Below are positions 30,548-42,302 of a DNA stretch of 64,000 nucleotides, in pieces (within the stretch, counting starts at the first letter, position 1; each line of letters begins with the position of its first letter). Under the pieces are notes generated by a model. The model was not told the DNA's origin, did no database searches, and saw nothing but the letters and a program-made list of their open reading frames with translations. The translations under genes were made by a program, and so were the position numbers. This stretch comes from Cognatundibacterium oligocarboniphilum (GTDB lineage: Bacteria > Pseudomonadota > Gammaproteobacteria > Burkholderiales > Burkholderiaceae_D). The stretch covers positions 362,073-426,072 of the forward strand of contig NZ_JABXYJ010000005.1 of NCBI RefSeq assembly GCF_013377855.1, written 5' to 3'.

Positions 30548-30616
30548 GTTTATGGCGAAATATCCGTTTTGCAAGGATGGTATCGCGGTATGGTTATCGG
30601 AAAATAAGGAGTAGTA

Positions 30617-31837
30617 TCAGAACGCCAGCATCCGTCTGATGAAAGGGGTAATATCCGCAGGACTGAAGTGAACGTCTGTGCATGTATGCCAGACAGCGAA
30701 TTCACGGATGACTTTCATGAGATCAGCCGCCAATGTGTCACTGATACGGACATCGGCTTCCAGAAACAGGGATTTGATTTCCATGATCTGTTGTTTGCGG
30801 TGTGCTTTGGCATCGATTCTTGCAACCAGTTTGCCATTGCGCAGGATAGGTAGGCAAAAATAGCCATATTGCCGTTTAGCTGCGGGAGTGTAACATTCCA
30901 GCCGGTATTCAAAACCGAATAAATCCGCTGCGCGTTTTCTGTCCCATACCACCGGATCAAAAGGCGATAAAACTCTTGTGCTGCTTGCCTTTAGAGCTTT
31001 ATCTGCGGCGAGTTCCAGTTGTTCGAGATGATCTGTGTGTACGTATGCAGGCTGCTCCCATTGCCCTACCTTAATTTTGATCAGCAGACCTTGTTTGCAA
31101 AGTTGATCGGGGTGATTTTCAGGACTGATGTTTTTCAGCCGGAAATAGTCTTTGACCCAGCTTGCTTTCGCCACGCCGAGTGCCTTGACCGACAACAGGA
31201 TTTTGCTTTTTTCGGCATCGTGCCGGGTTGGCAGGTGAATTTCGTCGTCCCATGCCGGATGCACACGCTCACGCAAATCATAGACACGTTGAAAGCCGCG
31301 CCGCTGGGCAACCATGAGCTGCCCCGTGGTAAACAGCACTTCCAATGAACGTTTTTCGGGTTTCCATTCCCACCAGCCACCGGCTTTTCCGTCCTGTCGT
31401 TCAAAATCAACAGAGCGCACAGGGCCATTTTGGCTAATGAAGTCGCGCAGACGAATAATTTCCTGCTGATGCTCCTGCTGCCACCGGTGATTGAATTTCC
31501 AGCCCATTCCATCAGGAGAAATCATCTGATGTCGGTACAAGCCATAGTCTTCAATCGGCAGAAAACAGGCTTCGTGTGACCAGTATTCAAAGAGTTTTTT
31601 TTCCGCCAGCAGTTCATCGAGCCAGGCTGCGGGATAAGCGCCGAGTCTGCTCCACAGAACCAGATAAGGACTTCTGGCGACTACGCTGATGGTATCAATC
31701 TGAAGCGCAGACATGCGGCGTATGCATTGCAGTACGTCTTCCTTCACTGGCTGGCGACGCGGGTTCTTCAGTAAGCCCTGAGCACTCAGGTGCAGTGCTC
31801 TGGCAGAGTCAAGGCTGATCTGGTATGAGCTGGACAT
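30617..31837 (-). CDS. AlkX/YcaQ-like winged-helix DNA glycosylase
   Basis: The 406-residue product belongs to the tandem winged-helix HTH_42 family whose characterised members AlkZ and YcaQ (AlkX) excise alkylated bases and unhook interstrand crosslinks. The motif RMSALQIDTISVVARSPYLV contains Q-I-D, matching the YcaQ-type Q-hydrophobic-D catalytic motif rather than the Q-x-Q of AlkZ. FEYWSHEACFLP and the C-terminal winged helices are conserved. It lies 87 bases downstream of trpS, on the same strand. Confidence 0.82.
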   Translation of the reverse strand: MSSSYQISLDSARALHLSAQGLLKNPRRQPVKEDVLQCIRRMSALQIDTISVVARSPYLVLWSRLGAYPAAWLDELLAEKKLFEYWSHEACFLPIEDYGLYRHQMISPDGMGWKFNHRWQQEHQQEIIRLRDFISQNGPVRSVDFERQDGKAGGWWEWKPEKRSLEVLFTTGQLMVAQRRGFQRVYDLRERVHPAWDDEIHLPTRHDAEKSKILLSVKALGVAKASWVKDYFRLKNISPENHPDQLCKQGLLIKIKVGQWEQPAYVHTDHLEQLELAADKALKASSTRVLSPFDPVVWDRKRAADLFGFEYRLECYTPAAKRQYGYFCLPILRNGKLVARIDAKAHRKQQIMEIKSLFLEADVRISDTLAADLMKVIREFAVWHTCTDVHFSPADITPFIRRMLAF

Positions 31838-31924
31838 GAGTGCAGGCGTTTTCCTTAAATAAACTGGATGCGATGACCCTTGTTGGGAGGGATGGTACTG
31901 TGCCGCATTGTTTTGTTGTCGTAC

Positions 31925-32947
31925 TCAGAAATGTTTCAGACCAATCGCCGCCTTGACTTCGTCCGTGGTCTGAGCGGCGATTTCCCTTGCCTTGTGCGTT
32001 CCTTCTTTGAGCATTTGCAATACTTGTCCACGGTCTTTCGCATACTCTTCACGGCGCTCCCGAATCGGCGCCAGCAAATCCTGCAGAATACCTTCGAGGC
32101 GCGCTTTTACAACACTGTCCCCGAGACCGCCGCGGACATAATGGTCTTTCATCGCCTGCAGACCGGTTTTGTCCTCATCAAAAGCATCCAGATAAATAAA
32201 CGCGACATTACCTTCCAGATGGCCTGGATCATTCACGCGCAGGTGCAACGGATCGGTATAAACATTGCGCACAGCTGCTTTGATTTCTGCTGGTGAAGCA
32301 CCCAGATTAATGGTGTTACCCAGAGATTTGCTCATCTTGGCTTTACCATCAATACCGGGTAGCCGGCCGATTTCCGGCACCAGTGCCTGACATTCCACCA
32401 GAATATCTTTATTGACTAAACGATTAAAGCGCCGGACGATTTCATTTGTTTGCTCAATCATTGGAATCTGGTCTTCGCCAACAGGAACCAGCGTGGCTTT
32501 GAATGCGGTAATGTCCGCTGCTTGGCTGACCGGATAAGTCAGGAATCCGGCTGGAATATCACGTTCAAAATTACGCAGGATAATCTCCTGTTTGATCGTT
32601 GGATTGCGCTCCAGTCGTGCGACAGAAACCAGATTCAGATAGTAAAACGTCAGTTCGGTTAATTCGGGAATCTGCGATTGGATAAAAATAGTGGATTTTG
32701 CAGGATCAATTCCGACAGCAAGGTAATCGAGTGCGACTTCCAGGACATTGTTATGTACTTTGGCCGGATCATCCATGTTGTCTGTCAGAGCCTGGGCATC
32801 TGCCAGCATGATGTATTGCTCGTATTGATGCTGATATTTGACACGATTACGCAGGCTTCCGACGAAATGTCCGAGATGCAGCGGACCGGTAGGACGGTCG
32901 CCCGTCAGGATAAGATGATTTTTATGGTCATTCGTGCTTGCTTGCAT
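31925..32947 (-). CDS. trpS: Tryptophanyl-tRNA synthetase
   Basis: Charges tRNA-Trp. The 340-residue class I synthetase has the HIGH-type motif PLHLGHF at residues 22-28 preceded by TGDRPTG, and the KMSKS motif in [10 protein letters not shown]. The C-terminal helices end [10 protein letters not shown]. The start is followed by a short polar extension typical of betaproteobacterial forms. Confidence 0.96.
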   Translation of the reverse strand: MQASTNDHKNHLILTGDRPTGPLHLGHFVGSLRNRVKYQHQYEQYIMLADAQALTDNMDDPAKVHNNVLEVALDYLAVGIDPAKSTIFIQSQIPELTELTFYYLNLVSVARLERNPTIKQEIILRNFERDIPAGFLTYPVSQAADITAFKATLVPVGEDQIPMIEQTNEIVRRFNRLVNKDILVECQALVPEIGRLPGIDGKAKMSKSLGNTINLGASPAEIKAAVRNVYTDPLHLRVNDPGHLEGNVAFIYLDAFDEDKTGLQAMKDHYVRGGLGDSVVKARLEGILQDLLAPIRERREEYAKDRGQVLQMLKEGTHKAREIAAQTTDEVKAAIGLKHF

Positions 32948-33196
32948 AGGAAATCCGTTCTCGGTGCGTAAAAAAAGCCGCTCATTGATGGCGGCATTTT
33001 GGAAAAATTGCTTCTTGTCAGGACAGTATGATGCCGCCAGAGCAGATTATGTGTCAAGTTTGTGGATGTGCATCAAAATACGATCAGTTTCCCTGGTTTC
33101 GTTGGCAATGGAATAAAGGTTGGGTGGTAAAATTCGCAGCAATTATTCTGGTCGGCCTGTATGCCGGCCTCCGATCAAGTAACAGGTAATCTGATA

Positions 33197-34138
33197 GTGA
33201 CTACTCCTGAAAAATTAATTATCGCTTCCCGCGAAAGCCGTCTGGCGATGTGGCAGGCTGAATATGTGCGCGATAAACTGGCGGCCCTCTATCCGGCCTG
33301 CGATATTCAAATCCTTGGTATGACGACGCGTGGCGATCAGATACTGGATCGTGCTTTGTCCAAAGTGGGTGGTAAGGGTTTGTTTGTGAAGGAGCTGGAA
33401 GTCGCTATGCTTGAAGGACAGGCTGATCTCGCCGTCCATTCCCTGAAAGATGTACCGATGGATCTGCCGGAAGGATTTGCTTTGGCAGCTATACTTGAAC
33501 GCGAAGATCCGCGCGATGCTTTTGTGTCAAACCAATTTTCTTCCTTGGATGAGTTGCCCGCCGGAGCCGTAGTCGGTACCAGTAGCTTGCGCCGGCAAGC
33601 TTTAATTTCCGCACGGTTTCCGCATTTGCAGATTCGCCCATTACGCGGCAATCTGGATACCCGGTTGCGCAAGCTGGACGATGGTGACTATGCGGCAATC
33701 ATTCTAGCCGCGGCAGGCCTGAAACGTCTGGGTTTATCAGAGCGTATACGGGGCTTTTTGTCACCTGAACAAAGTCTGCCTGCTGCAGGACAGGGGGCAA
33801 TGGCGATTGAAATATCTGCCCATCGTGCAGATTTGATGTCATGGCTGGCACCATTGAATCATCTGTCAACTTCCCAAGCAGTTAATGCTGAGCGTAGTGT
33901 TTCCCGGACGTTTGGCGGTAGTTGCCAGATTCCACTTGCTGCCTATGCGACCGTCAGTGGATCGCAGATGCATTTGCGTGGAATGGTTGCGACACCGGAT
34001 GGCAGTCGGATTGCGCAGGCTGAAGTGCATGGTGTGGCGGACCAATTTGAAGCGCTGGGTGCCCAGTTGGCAGATGCTTTATCTGCGCAGGACGCTGCCG
34101 GTATTCTTGCAGTTTGTAAAGCGCAAATCACAGAGTGA
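33197..34138 (+). CDS. hemC: Porphobilinogen deaminase (hydroxymethylbilane synthase)
   Basis: Assembles four porphobilinogens into hydroxymethylbilane for tetrapyrrole synthesis. [50 protein letters not shown] and the cofactor cysteine in [12 protein letters not shown] are present. I prefer the GTG at 33197, which has CAGGTAAT at a suitable distance; an in-frame ATG at 33161 would add 12 residues but has no ribosome binding site. First gene of hemC-hemD-hemX-hemY. Confidence 0.94.
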   Translation: MTTPEKLIIASRESRLAMWQAEYVRDKLAALYPACDIQILGMTTRGDQILDRALSKVGGKGLFVKELEVAMLEGQADLAVHSLKDVPMDLPEGFALAAILEREDPRDAFVSNQFSSLDELPAGAVVGTSSLRRQALISARFPHLQIRPLRGNLDTRLRKLDDGDYAAIILAAAGLKRLGLSERIRGFLSPEQSLPAAGQGAMAIEISAHRADLMSWLAPLNHLSTSQAVNAERSVSRTFGGSCQIPLAAYATVSGSQMHLRGMVATPDGSRIAQAEVHGVADQFEALGAQLADALSAQDAAGILAVCKAQITE

Positions 34139-34148
34139 CTGGCCAGGG

Positions 34149-34922
34149 ATGTCTCGCCGGCCAGTGATTATTACCCGTCCCCGGATTCAGGCATTTGAAT
34201 TTGCGGAAAAGCTGAAACGCCTGCAAAGGCAGGCGGTAGTCTTTCCATTACTCGATATCCGTCCACTAACCGATCAGTCGGAAATCATACGAACTGTGGG
34301 CTTGTTGACGAAGTTCGACCTGGTTGCTTTCGTCAGTCCGAATGCTATTGACTGTTTCTTTCCACATGTTGCTGCATGGCCTGCTGCGCTTCCGATTGCT
34401 GTTGTGGGAGAGGGGAGTCGCAGAGCGTTGGAAAAGCATGGTCTGAATCATCAAAATGCTGACATCCGCAAGCCGGGCAACTCAGACCGGACAGACTCTG
34501 AAACCCTGATGGCAGAAATGGACACAGTTTCTCTGGCTGGACAGAAAGTGCTCGTGGTTCGTGGGAGCCGGGGACGCGAATTCCTGGCTGATGCGTTCCG
34601 CAAGTACGGGGCCGATGTGGTTCAGTTGGTGGCATATTCCAGCTCAGAGCCCGAATTCTCCGTCGAATGTGAAGATCAGTTACGACATTTGCTGAGTATG
34701 GATAGCGACTGGGTAATAACCAGTTCGGAAGCCGTGCGAACTTTGATGCGATGGACAGAGAAACTAGATTGTGGAAAATATGTATTAAAAATGCAACATC
34801 AGAATCTGATCGTTTCTCATGCTCGCATTGCTGAAACTGCGACGGCGCTTGGTTTTCGCAACATTACTTTAACGGGTACCGGCGACGAAAATGTGCTTGT
34901 CGCGTTACAATCATGCGTATGA
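34149..34922 (+). CDS. hemD: Uroporphyrinogen-III synthase
   Basis: Cyclises hydroxymethylbilane with ring D inversion. The 257-residue product starts SRRPVIITRPRIQAFEFAEKL, a typical family start, and has VAFVSPNAID, VVRGSRGREFLADAF and WVITSSEAVRTL. The frame is open further upstream inside hemC, but the ATG at 34149 is preceded by CTGGCCAGGG and fits the family length. Its stop overlaps the hemX start. Confidence 0.92.
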   Translation: MSRRPVIITRPRIQAFEFAEKLKRLQRQAVVFPLLDIRPLTDQSEIIRTVGLLTKFDLVAFVSPNAIDCFFPHVAAWPAALPIAVVGEGSRRALEKHGLNHQNADIRKPGNSDRTDSETLMAEMDTVSLAGQKVLVVRGSRGREFLADAFRKYGADVVQLVAYSSSEPEFSVECEDQLRHLLSMDSDWVITSSEAVRTLMRWTEKLDCGKYVLKMQHQNLIVSHARIAETATALGFRNITLTGTGDENVLVALQSCV

Positions 34923-36082
34923 ACGAACAGCCAATCAATTCAGGGAGCGATTCCTTGTCTCAACAAACCGAACCAATCACCGTACCAGCGGTGACTCCTG
35001 CACCAGCCGTTTCCGGCGCGAACCCTAACTGGACTCAGCCAGGATACCTGATATCTGGCGTGCTGGCAGTTTTGTTGGCGGCAAACTGGTGGTCTTCGCA
35101 AAATCAAATCAGTGCTTTAAGAGAAGAGGTCGCCCGCCGTTTGCTGAGCGCCGATACCAACAGCAGCGAAACGAAAATACTGGCCAAAAATATTCAGGAC
35201 ACAACGAAGGAAATTCAGACAAAAGTCATTTTGCTTGAGGGCAAACAATCAGAAGCGCAGAGTCAGCAATTAGCGCTGGAACAGTTGTATCAGGATTTGT
35301 CCAAGAATCGTGACGAATGGGCGTTGGCGGAGGTCGAGCAGGTTTTATCAACTGCCAGCCAGCAATTACAATTGGCAGGCAATGTACAGGGGGCATTGAT
35401 TGCCTTGCAAAATGCGGATAATCGCTTAGCTAAGTCTGAGAAACCGCAATTTATTCATATCAGACGCGCTATTGCAAAAGATATTGAGCGTTTGAAGTCT
35501 TTGCCTGCGCTGGATTTGCCGGGGCTGGCCTTGCGTCTGGATAGCGTCATTGCTCAGGTTGATCACATTCCTTTATGGTCTGATGAAAAGTCGGTAGTCA
35601 CCGCAGTTGCGCCGAAAGCGCCATTGCGGGTATTGCCCAAATCAGCGGCCAGTACCAAGCAGGATAACAAAAAAGCGGTTGCTGAAACTGACGATGTCAG
35701 CTGGTCTGTGCGAGCACAGGATGTATGGCAAAGTTTTTCAAGTGAAATGTGGGGCGAGGTCCGGCAATTGATCCGTATCCGGAATGTCGAGACGCCTGAT
35801 GCGTTGTTACTTGCTCCGAACCAGGCCTATTTTGCGCGTGAAAATCTGAAATTGCGGCTGCTGAATGCGCGCTTGGCCCTGCTTTCCAGAAATGAAGGTA
35901 TTTTCCGTAATGATCTGGTTACAGCGCAGGATGCAATCAGCAAATATTTTGACACTCGTGCCAAACAGACTCAGACGGTACAGGCATTGCTGCGCCAGGT
36001 GCAGGGCAGTAATTTGTCTATTGAAATGCCGACTTTGTCGGAAAGCCTCAATGCAGTGCGTAACTATAAAGTGAAGCCCTGA
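34913..36082 (+). CDS. hemX: HemX-like membrane protein
   Basis: Inner-membrane protein of the hem operon; its biochemical role is unclear and it is often misnamed uroporphyrinogen-III methyltransferase. The 389 residues comprise a Ser/Thr/Pro-rich cytoplasmic N-terminus, one membrane helix (about residues 43-62, PGYLISGVLAVLLAANWW), a coiled coil, and a periplasmic helical domain with WALAEVEQVLSTASQQLQLAG. The start could be ATG 34913 or ATG 34919; the latter forms an ATGA overlap with the hemD stop. Confidence 0.88.
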   Translation: MRMNEQPINSGSDSLSQQTEPITVPAVTPAPAVSGANPNWTQPGYLISGVLAVLLAANWWSSQNQISALREEVARRLLSADTNSSETKILAKNIQDTTKEIQTKVILLEGKQSEAQSQQLALEQLYQDLSKNRDEWALAEVEQVLSTASQQLQLAGNVQGALIALQNADNRLAKSEKPQFIHIRRAIAKDIERLKSLPALDLPGLALRLDSVIAQVDHIPLWSDEKSVVTAVAPKAPLRVLPKSAASTKQDNKKAVAETDDVSWSVRAQDVWQSFSSEMWGEVRQLIRIRNVETPDALLLAPNQAYFARENLKLRLLNARLALLSRNEGIFRNDLVTAQDAISKYFDTRAKQTQTVQALLRQVQGSNLSIEMPTLSESLNAVRNYKVKP

Positions 36083-36083
36083 T

Positions 36084-37280
36084 ATGCAAATTTTCATCCG
36101 GCTTCTGATTCTTTTCTCTCTGGCAGTAGGGCTGGCGATCGGCGCGCGTTTTAATCCCGGTAATGTTGTATTGTTCTTCCCGCCTTATCGTCTGGATTTG
36201 TCGCTGAATCTGTTTCTGTTTTTATTACTGGTGTTATTCGTCGTTTGTTATCTGGTGCTTGGCGCCATTAACAGCGCACGAAAAATGCCGAAAAAAGTCG
36301 CTGCATACCGTTATAGTAAAAAAGAACGTGAAAGTAATAAAGCATTGCGCGAAGCAATCCGCACTCTGTTTGAGGGACGTTTCGGTTACGCAGAAAAAGC
36401 TGCAATCCGTGCAGCGGAATTGCCCGAAAACGCCAGTATTGCCGCATTAATTGGTGCGCGCGCTGCGCATCACATGGGGCAGTTTGAGCGCCGGGATGGG
36501 TGGATGAACGGAATCAAGACGGATAATTCACATAAAGTGGCTCGTCTGGTCAGTATGACAGAATTATTAGTTGATCAGCATCAGTCAGAAAAGGCGCTGG
36601 AATCCGTTCGTGAACTTCAGGCAAATGGCAGTCGGCATATCCAGGTATTGCGGTGGGCCCTGAAAGCAAATCAACAGGCGAGAAAATGGCAGGAAGTCTT
36701 GAAGCTGGTACGCACGCTGGATAAGCACCATGCCTTGCACCCCGCATTATCTAGCCGTTTAAAAGAGTTATCGTATGAAGACCTGCTTAAAGATAGCGCA
36801 AATGATGCAGAATCGGTACGGCGAACCTGGTATGACATTCCCGCAAGCGACCGTAAATCTGCTTTCGTAGCACATCAGGCAGCCTTGGCATTTAACGCCA
36901 GAGGATTGTTTGATGAAGCGCGGACGATTGTCGAAAAAGCCTTGCTGGAAGAGTGGGATGAGCGTTTGCTGAGAGATTACCGCGATGCGGCAGCCCCGGA
37001 AGGTTCGGCCGCCTTGTTGTCGCAAATCGAGAATTGTGAAAAATGGTCAGTCGAGCATCCGACTGACCCCGAATTAGCTCTGACGCTTGGCGTTTTATGT
37101 TTGCGTCAGAAACTATGGGGTAAGGCACAACGTCATATGGAACAGGCATTATCTGATGCTGTTTCCGGGCGGACAGTCAGAGAGTCGAATCTGAAGCTCG
37201 CGCAATTACATGAGGCACTTGGTCAGGATGACGAGGCAGCCTATCACTACCGGCAATGTGCAATTGCGACCACGCTGTGA
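36084..37280 (+). CDS. hemY: HemY-like TPR membrane protein
   Basis: The 398-residue protein has two N-terminal membrane helices (FIRLLILFSLAVGLAIGARF and a second at about residues 40-62) followed by tetratricopeptide-like helices. It matches the proteobacterial HemY of the hemCDXY operon, not the protoporphyrinogen oxidase of the same name. One base separates it from hemX. A scaffolding role around heme enzymes is inferred. Confidence 0.9.
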   Translation: MQIFIRLLILFSLAVGLAIGARFNPGNVVLFFPPYRLDLSLNLFLFLLLVLFVVCYLVLGAINSARKMPKKVAAYRYSKKERESNKALREAIRTLFEGRFGYAEKAAIRAAELPENASIAALIGARAAHHMGQFERRDGWMNGIKTDNSHKVARLVSMTELLVDQHQSEKALESVRELQANGSRHIQVLRWALKANQQARKWQEVLKLVRTLDKHHALHPALSSRLKELSYEDLLKDSANDAESVRRTWYDIPASDRKSAFVAHQAALAFNARGLFDEARTIVEKALLEEWDERLLRDYRDAAAPEGSAALLSQIENCEKWSVEHPTDPELALTLGVLCLRQKLWGKAQRHMEQALSDAVSGRTVRESNLKLAQLHEALGQDDEAAYHYRQCAIATTL

Positions 37281-37325
37281 TGATTTTGCGCTGTGTGCAT
37301 TGCACCAATTCAACCTGAAAGCCGA

Positions 37326-37331
37326 TATAAT
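37326..37331 (+). promoter_or_regulatory. Probable -10 element for ppa
   Basis: A perfect TATAAT lies 48 bases before the ppa ATG in the 98-base hemY-ppa gap. The best -35 candidate (TTGCAC at 37300) has a 20-base spacer, so the promoter assignment is tentative. Confidence 0.35.
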
Positions 37332-37378
37332 CCCGAGTAGTGATTGAGACTTCCCTGATATTGAAAAGAAAGACTGAC

Positions 37379-37915
37379 ATGAGCTTGAATAATGTACCTG
37401 CAGGTCGTGATTTACCAAATGACTTTAATGTCATTATCGAAATTCCGATGAATGCTGATCCGATCAAATATGAAGTAGATAAAGATACCGGAGCAATTTT
37501 TGTCGATCGCTTTATGGGCACGGCCATGCACTATCCGTGCAATTACGGCTATGTGCCACAAACAATCGCTGATGATGGCGACCCTGTCGATGTGCTGGTC
37601 ATTACACCTTTCCCTTTAATTCCAGGTGTTGTAGTTCGTTGCCGCCCGATTGGTGTTCTGAATATGACGGATGAGGCTGGAAATGATGCGAAGGTTCTGG
37701 CCGTGCCTGTCGACAAAATTTTGCCAATTTATACCCACTGGCAAAAACCTGAAGATATGAACGAATTGCGCCTCAAACAAATTCAGCATTTTTTTGAACA
37801 CTACAAAGACCTGGAAAAGGGCAAATGGGTGAAGGTCGAGGGTTGGGATGGTCCTGAAGCCGCGAAGAGAGAAATTCTGGCTGGCGTTGAAAATTTTAAA
37901 AACGCAGGAAAATAA
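37379..37915 (+). CDS. ppa: Inorganic pyrophosphatase
   Basis: Hydrolyses pyrophosphate, pulling biosynthetic reactions forward. From ATG 37379 the product is 178 residues, the usual bacterial family I length. [43 protein letters not shown] (cited as a motif region with the DxDPxD aspartates) and the C-terminal KVEGWDG are seen. The in-frame ATG at 37340 is less likely. Confidence 0.96.
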   Translation: MSLNNVPAGRDLPNDFNVIIEIPMNADPIKYEVDKDTGAIFVDRFMGTAMHYPCNYGYVPQTIADDGDPVDVLVITPFPLIPGVVVRCRPIGVLNMTDEAGNDAKVLAVPVDKILPIYTHWQKPEDMNELRLKQIQHFFEHYKDLEKGKWVKVEGWDGPEAAKREILAGVENFKNAGK

Positions 37916-37938
37916 ATCTCCGTTTATCTGTGGTTAAC

Positions 37939-37968
37939 AAAAAACGCGGCATATTTGCCGCGTTTTTT
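37939..37968. terminator. Bidirectional terminator between ppa and the kinase gene
   Basis: AAAAAACGCGGC (37939-37950) and GCCGCGTTTTTT (37957-37968) form a 12-bp stem with A and T tails, so it works for both convergent transcripts. Confidence 0.92.
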
Positions 37969-38046
37969 GTTGTAATGACGAAGTTTCGTTGTTTATTATT
38001 TATTGTTGATGCGTGTATTACCGAAAAGTCTGTTGCTGGACGGGTT

Positions 38047-39087
38047 TTAATGAGGAAAATACATAGTCGTAGCAATGACCAGTCCAACCAGAACGGCAAT
38101 CAGGCTGATCCATGTTAAGGAGCTGATCTTATCTCTCCGCTGATTGATTGCTGCAGGAGCGCGCTGAGCGTACTTACGTTTGCGCTTGAGTCTTTTATCC
38201 CGTTCTATAAAATTATTCAGTGCTGTCGATAATGCTTCGGCAGTGGAATAACGCGCATTCAAATCTTTTTCCATCGCTTTCATGACGATTTTGGACAGTG
38301 AATTTGGAATGCGTGGATTAATTTCAGTCGGTGATTTAAGTGTTTTATGTGCGATTTGCTGCAATAGCTTATTGATGTCATTGCTTTGGAAAGGCTTTTG
38401 CATCGTCAGCATTTCATACATCACCGCTCCGAGGGAGTAAATGTCCGTTTGTGCATTGACTGGTTTTCCCAAAGCCTGCTCAGGAGACATATAGTTCGGT
38501 GTTCCCAGAATATTGTTGTTAAACAGGGTCACATCGGCAGGCTTGTTTTCATCAATTAAACGGTTTGGTGCGCGTGCAATTCCGAAATCGACTACTTTAG
38601 GCTGATTATTGGATAGGATGAAGATATTACCTGGTTTAATGTCGCGGTGAATCACACCATGTGCATGGGCGTAAGACAGAGCATCTGCAATCTTTTGAAT
38701 AATCGATGCCGTTTCTACGATATCAAAATTTTTTCCATTCGCAAGCATGGTCTTTAAATCCTCACCAGGCAATAGTTCCATGGCGATAAATGTAATGCCT
38801 CCTTCTGTAGAGGCATCGAAGATGGTCACGATGTTCGGATGTGATAAGCGGCCTGCCGCCCTCGCTTCGTTAATGAACTGTTGTTCACGCGATTTTTTAT
38901 CAGCTGTACCGATATTGGTATTCAATAACTTGATGGCGACACCACGATCGATCACAGGATCATGTCCCCGGAACACGGAACCGTTCGCGCCGCTACCTAA
39001 TTGTTCTGTCAGATAAAATCTGCCAACGCGTTTGTGCATGGCTGAAGGCGGAGAAGAAGGGGGAGTTGGGTTTGGCTTGTTTTCCAT
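38047..39087 (-). CDS. Eukaryotic-type Ser/Thr protein kinase with C-terminal membrane anchor
   Basis: The 346-residue kinase has the glycine loop GSGANGSVFRG (31-41), Lys53 in VAIKLL, Glu74, the catalytic HRDIKPGN (Asp149) and DFG at 167-169, so it should be active. Residues after 300 are basic, and a single membrane helix (about 322-343) ends the protein, leaving almost nothing outside; it probably lacks an extracellular sensor. It follows the acyltransferase-like gene by 24 bases. No phosphatase partner is adjacent. Confidence 0.92.
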   Translation of the reverse strand: MENKPNPTPPSSPPSAMHKRVGRFYLTEQLGSGANGSVFRGHDPVIDRGVAIKLLNTNIGTADKKSREQQFINEARAAGRLSHPNIVTIFDASTEGGITFIAMELLPGEDLKTMLANGKNFDIVETASIIQKIADALSYAHAHGVIHRDIKPGNIFILSNNQPKVVDFGIARAPNRLIDENKPADVTLFNNNILGTPNYMSPEQALGKPVNAQTDIYSLGAVMYEMLTMQKPFQSNDINKLLQQIAHKTLKSPTEINPRIPNSLSKIVMKAMEKDLNARYSTAEALSTALNNFIERDKRLKRKRKYAQRAPAAINQRRDKISSLTWISLIAVLVGLVIATTMYFPH

Positions 39088-39111
39088 GTCAGCAGAATGC
39101 CTTGTACAACA

Positions 39112-40308
39112 TTAAATATCAAGTGAGCTTGATGTAATTATTTTGTTTTGCGGCAATTTTTTGTAAGGATTGTGCTCGTTCAGCATATCCGCGTAAAGTT
39201 GAACGTCATGACTTTCCCGGCGCAGGAAGGCGGCTACAGCATGATTGAATTCCTTGCGACTTAAAAAATGGGCAGAGTATGTTTTTTCCGGCAAAAAGCC
39301 GCGTGCCATTTTGTGTTCACCTTGTGCGCCGCCTTCAAAAGTAAGGAATTTTTCGCGAATACAAAATTCGATTCCCTGATAGTAAGCGGCTTCAAAATGC
39401 AGGCAAGGATAATATTGCACGCAACCCCAGTAGCGACCGTAGACGTGTTGCTCATCGTGAAAAAGCAGTGTGGCAGCAATGTTTTGGTGATCTTTGACTG
39501 CCAGGATCATGTGAACCTGCTTCTGCATAGTAGCTCCTATCTGCAGGAAAAAATCCAGGTTCAGATAGGGGCGAGAATGATGATTCAGATAGGTCAGGTC
39601 GTAACAGTGTTTAAAAAATTCCCATTTCTCCCTGGTGATATGTTCTCCAGGGATATGCTTGAAACTAATTTTTTGTTCGGTGATTTTCCTTCTTTCTGCA
39701 CGAATATTTTTTCGTTTTTTATGATCTAGCGTATCAAGAAAATCGTCAAAAGTCAGATATTGATGATTGTGCCAATGAAATTGAATGCCAGTCCTGATCA
39801 GAAAACCGGCTTCTTGTAGTACTGAAATTTCGGGTAAGTCCAGAAACAGCAGATGGATGGACGATAATTGTTCTTTTGTAAGGATTTCTCTCAATGCATC
39901 GATCAGAAATTGTCTAACTTGCGGCACGGCGCTGATAAGCCTGCTCCCCGTTACGGGGGTGAAGGGAATCGCTGCCAGTAATTTGGGATAATATGGCAGA
40001 CCGTGATGCTGATAAGCCTCGGCCCAACTCCAGTCGAAGACATATTCACCGTAAGAATGAGATTTTTTGTATAGCGGGCAGGCACCTACCAAAATCTCCC
40101 GATCCCAGATGGTCACAAAATGGGGTTGCCAGCCAGTCTGGGTGCATGCGCTGCCCGATTCATGCAATGCATGTAAAAATGAAAATGAAAGAAACGGATT
40201 TTTGTTTCCGGTCGCTCGAAGTAGATTTTCCCATGGCAGCTGTCCTACATCTGATAAGGAACTGGCGATGCACGTGCGATAATGCTGGTTTTCAGAAATT
40301 AATTTCAT
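39112..40308 (-). CDS. Predicted N-acyltransferase (COG3146/FemAB-like GNAT fold)
   Basis: A 398-residue protein starting MKLISENQHYRTCIASSL, resembling the peptidogalycan-biosynthesis/N-acyltransferase family. Recognisable pieces are NPFLSFSFLHALHESG, ERRKITEQ, YLNLDFFLQIG, and RYWGCVQYYPCLHFEAAYYQ near the C-terminus, then FEGGAQGEHKMARGF. The substrate is unknown. The start at 40308 leaves only 27 bases to the divergent nadE start. It is probably co-transcribed with the kinase gene downstream. Confidence 0.82.
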   Translation of the reverse strand: MKLISENQHYRTCIASSLSDVGQLPWENLLRATGNKNPFLSFSFLHALHESGSACTQTGWQPHFVTIWDREILVGACPLYKKSHSYGEYVFDWSWAEAYQHHGLPYYPKLLAAIPFTPVTGSRLISAVPQVRQFLIDALREILTKEQLSSIHLLFLDLPEISVLQEAGFLIRTGIQFHWHNHQYLTFDDFLDTLDHKKRKNIRAERRKITEQKISFKHIPGEHITREKWEFFKHCYDLTYLNHHSRPYLNLDFFLQIGATMQKQVHMILAVKDHQNIAATLLFHDEQHVYGRYWGCVQYYPCLHFEAAYYQGIEFCIREKFLTFEGGAQGEHKMARGFLPEKTYSAHFLSRKEFNHAVAAFLRRESHDVQLYADMLNEHNPYKKLPQNKIITSSSLDI

Positions 40309-40335
40309 TATTAAATGGAATAAGATTGCACGATT

Positions 40336-42301
<1,966 letters not shown>

Positions 42302-42302
<1 letters not shown>

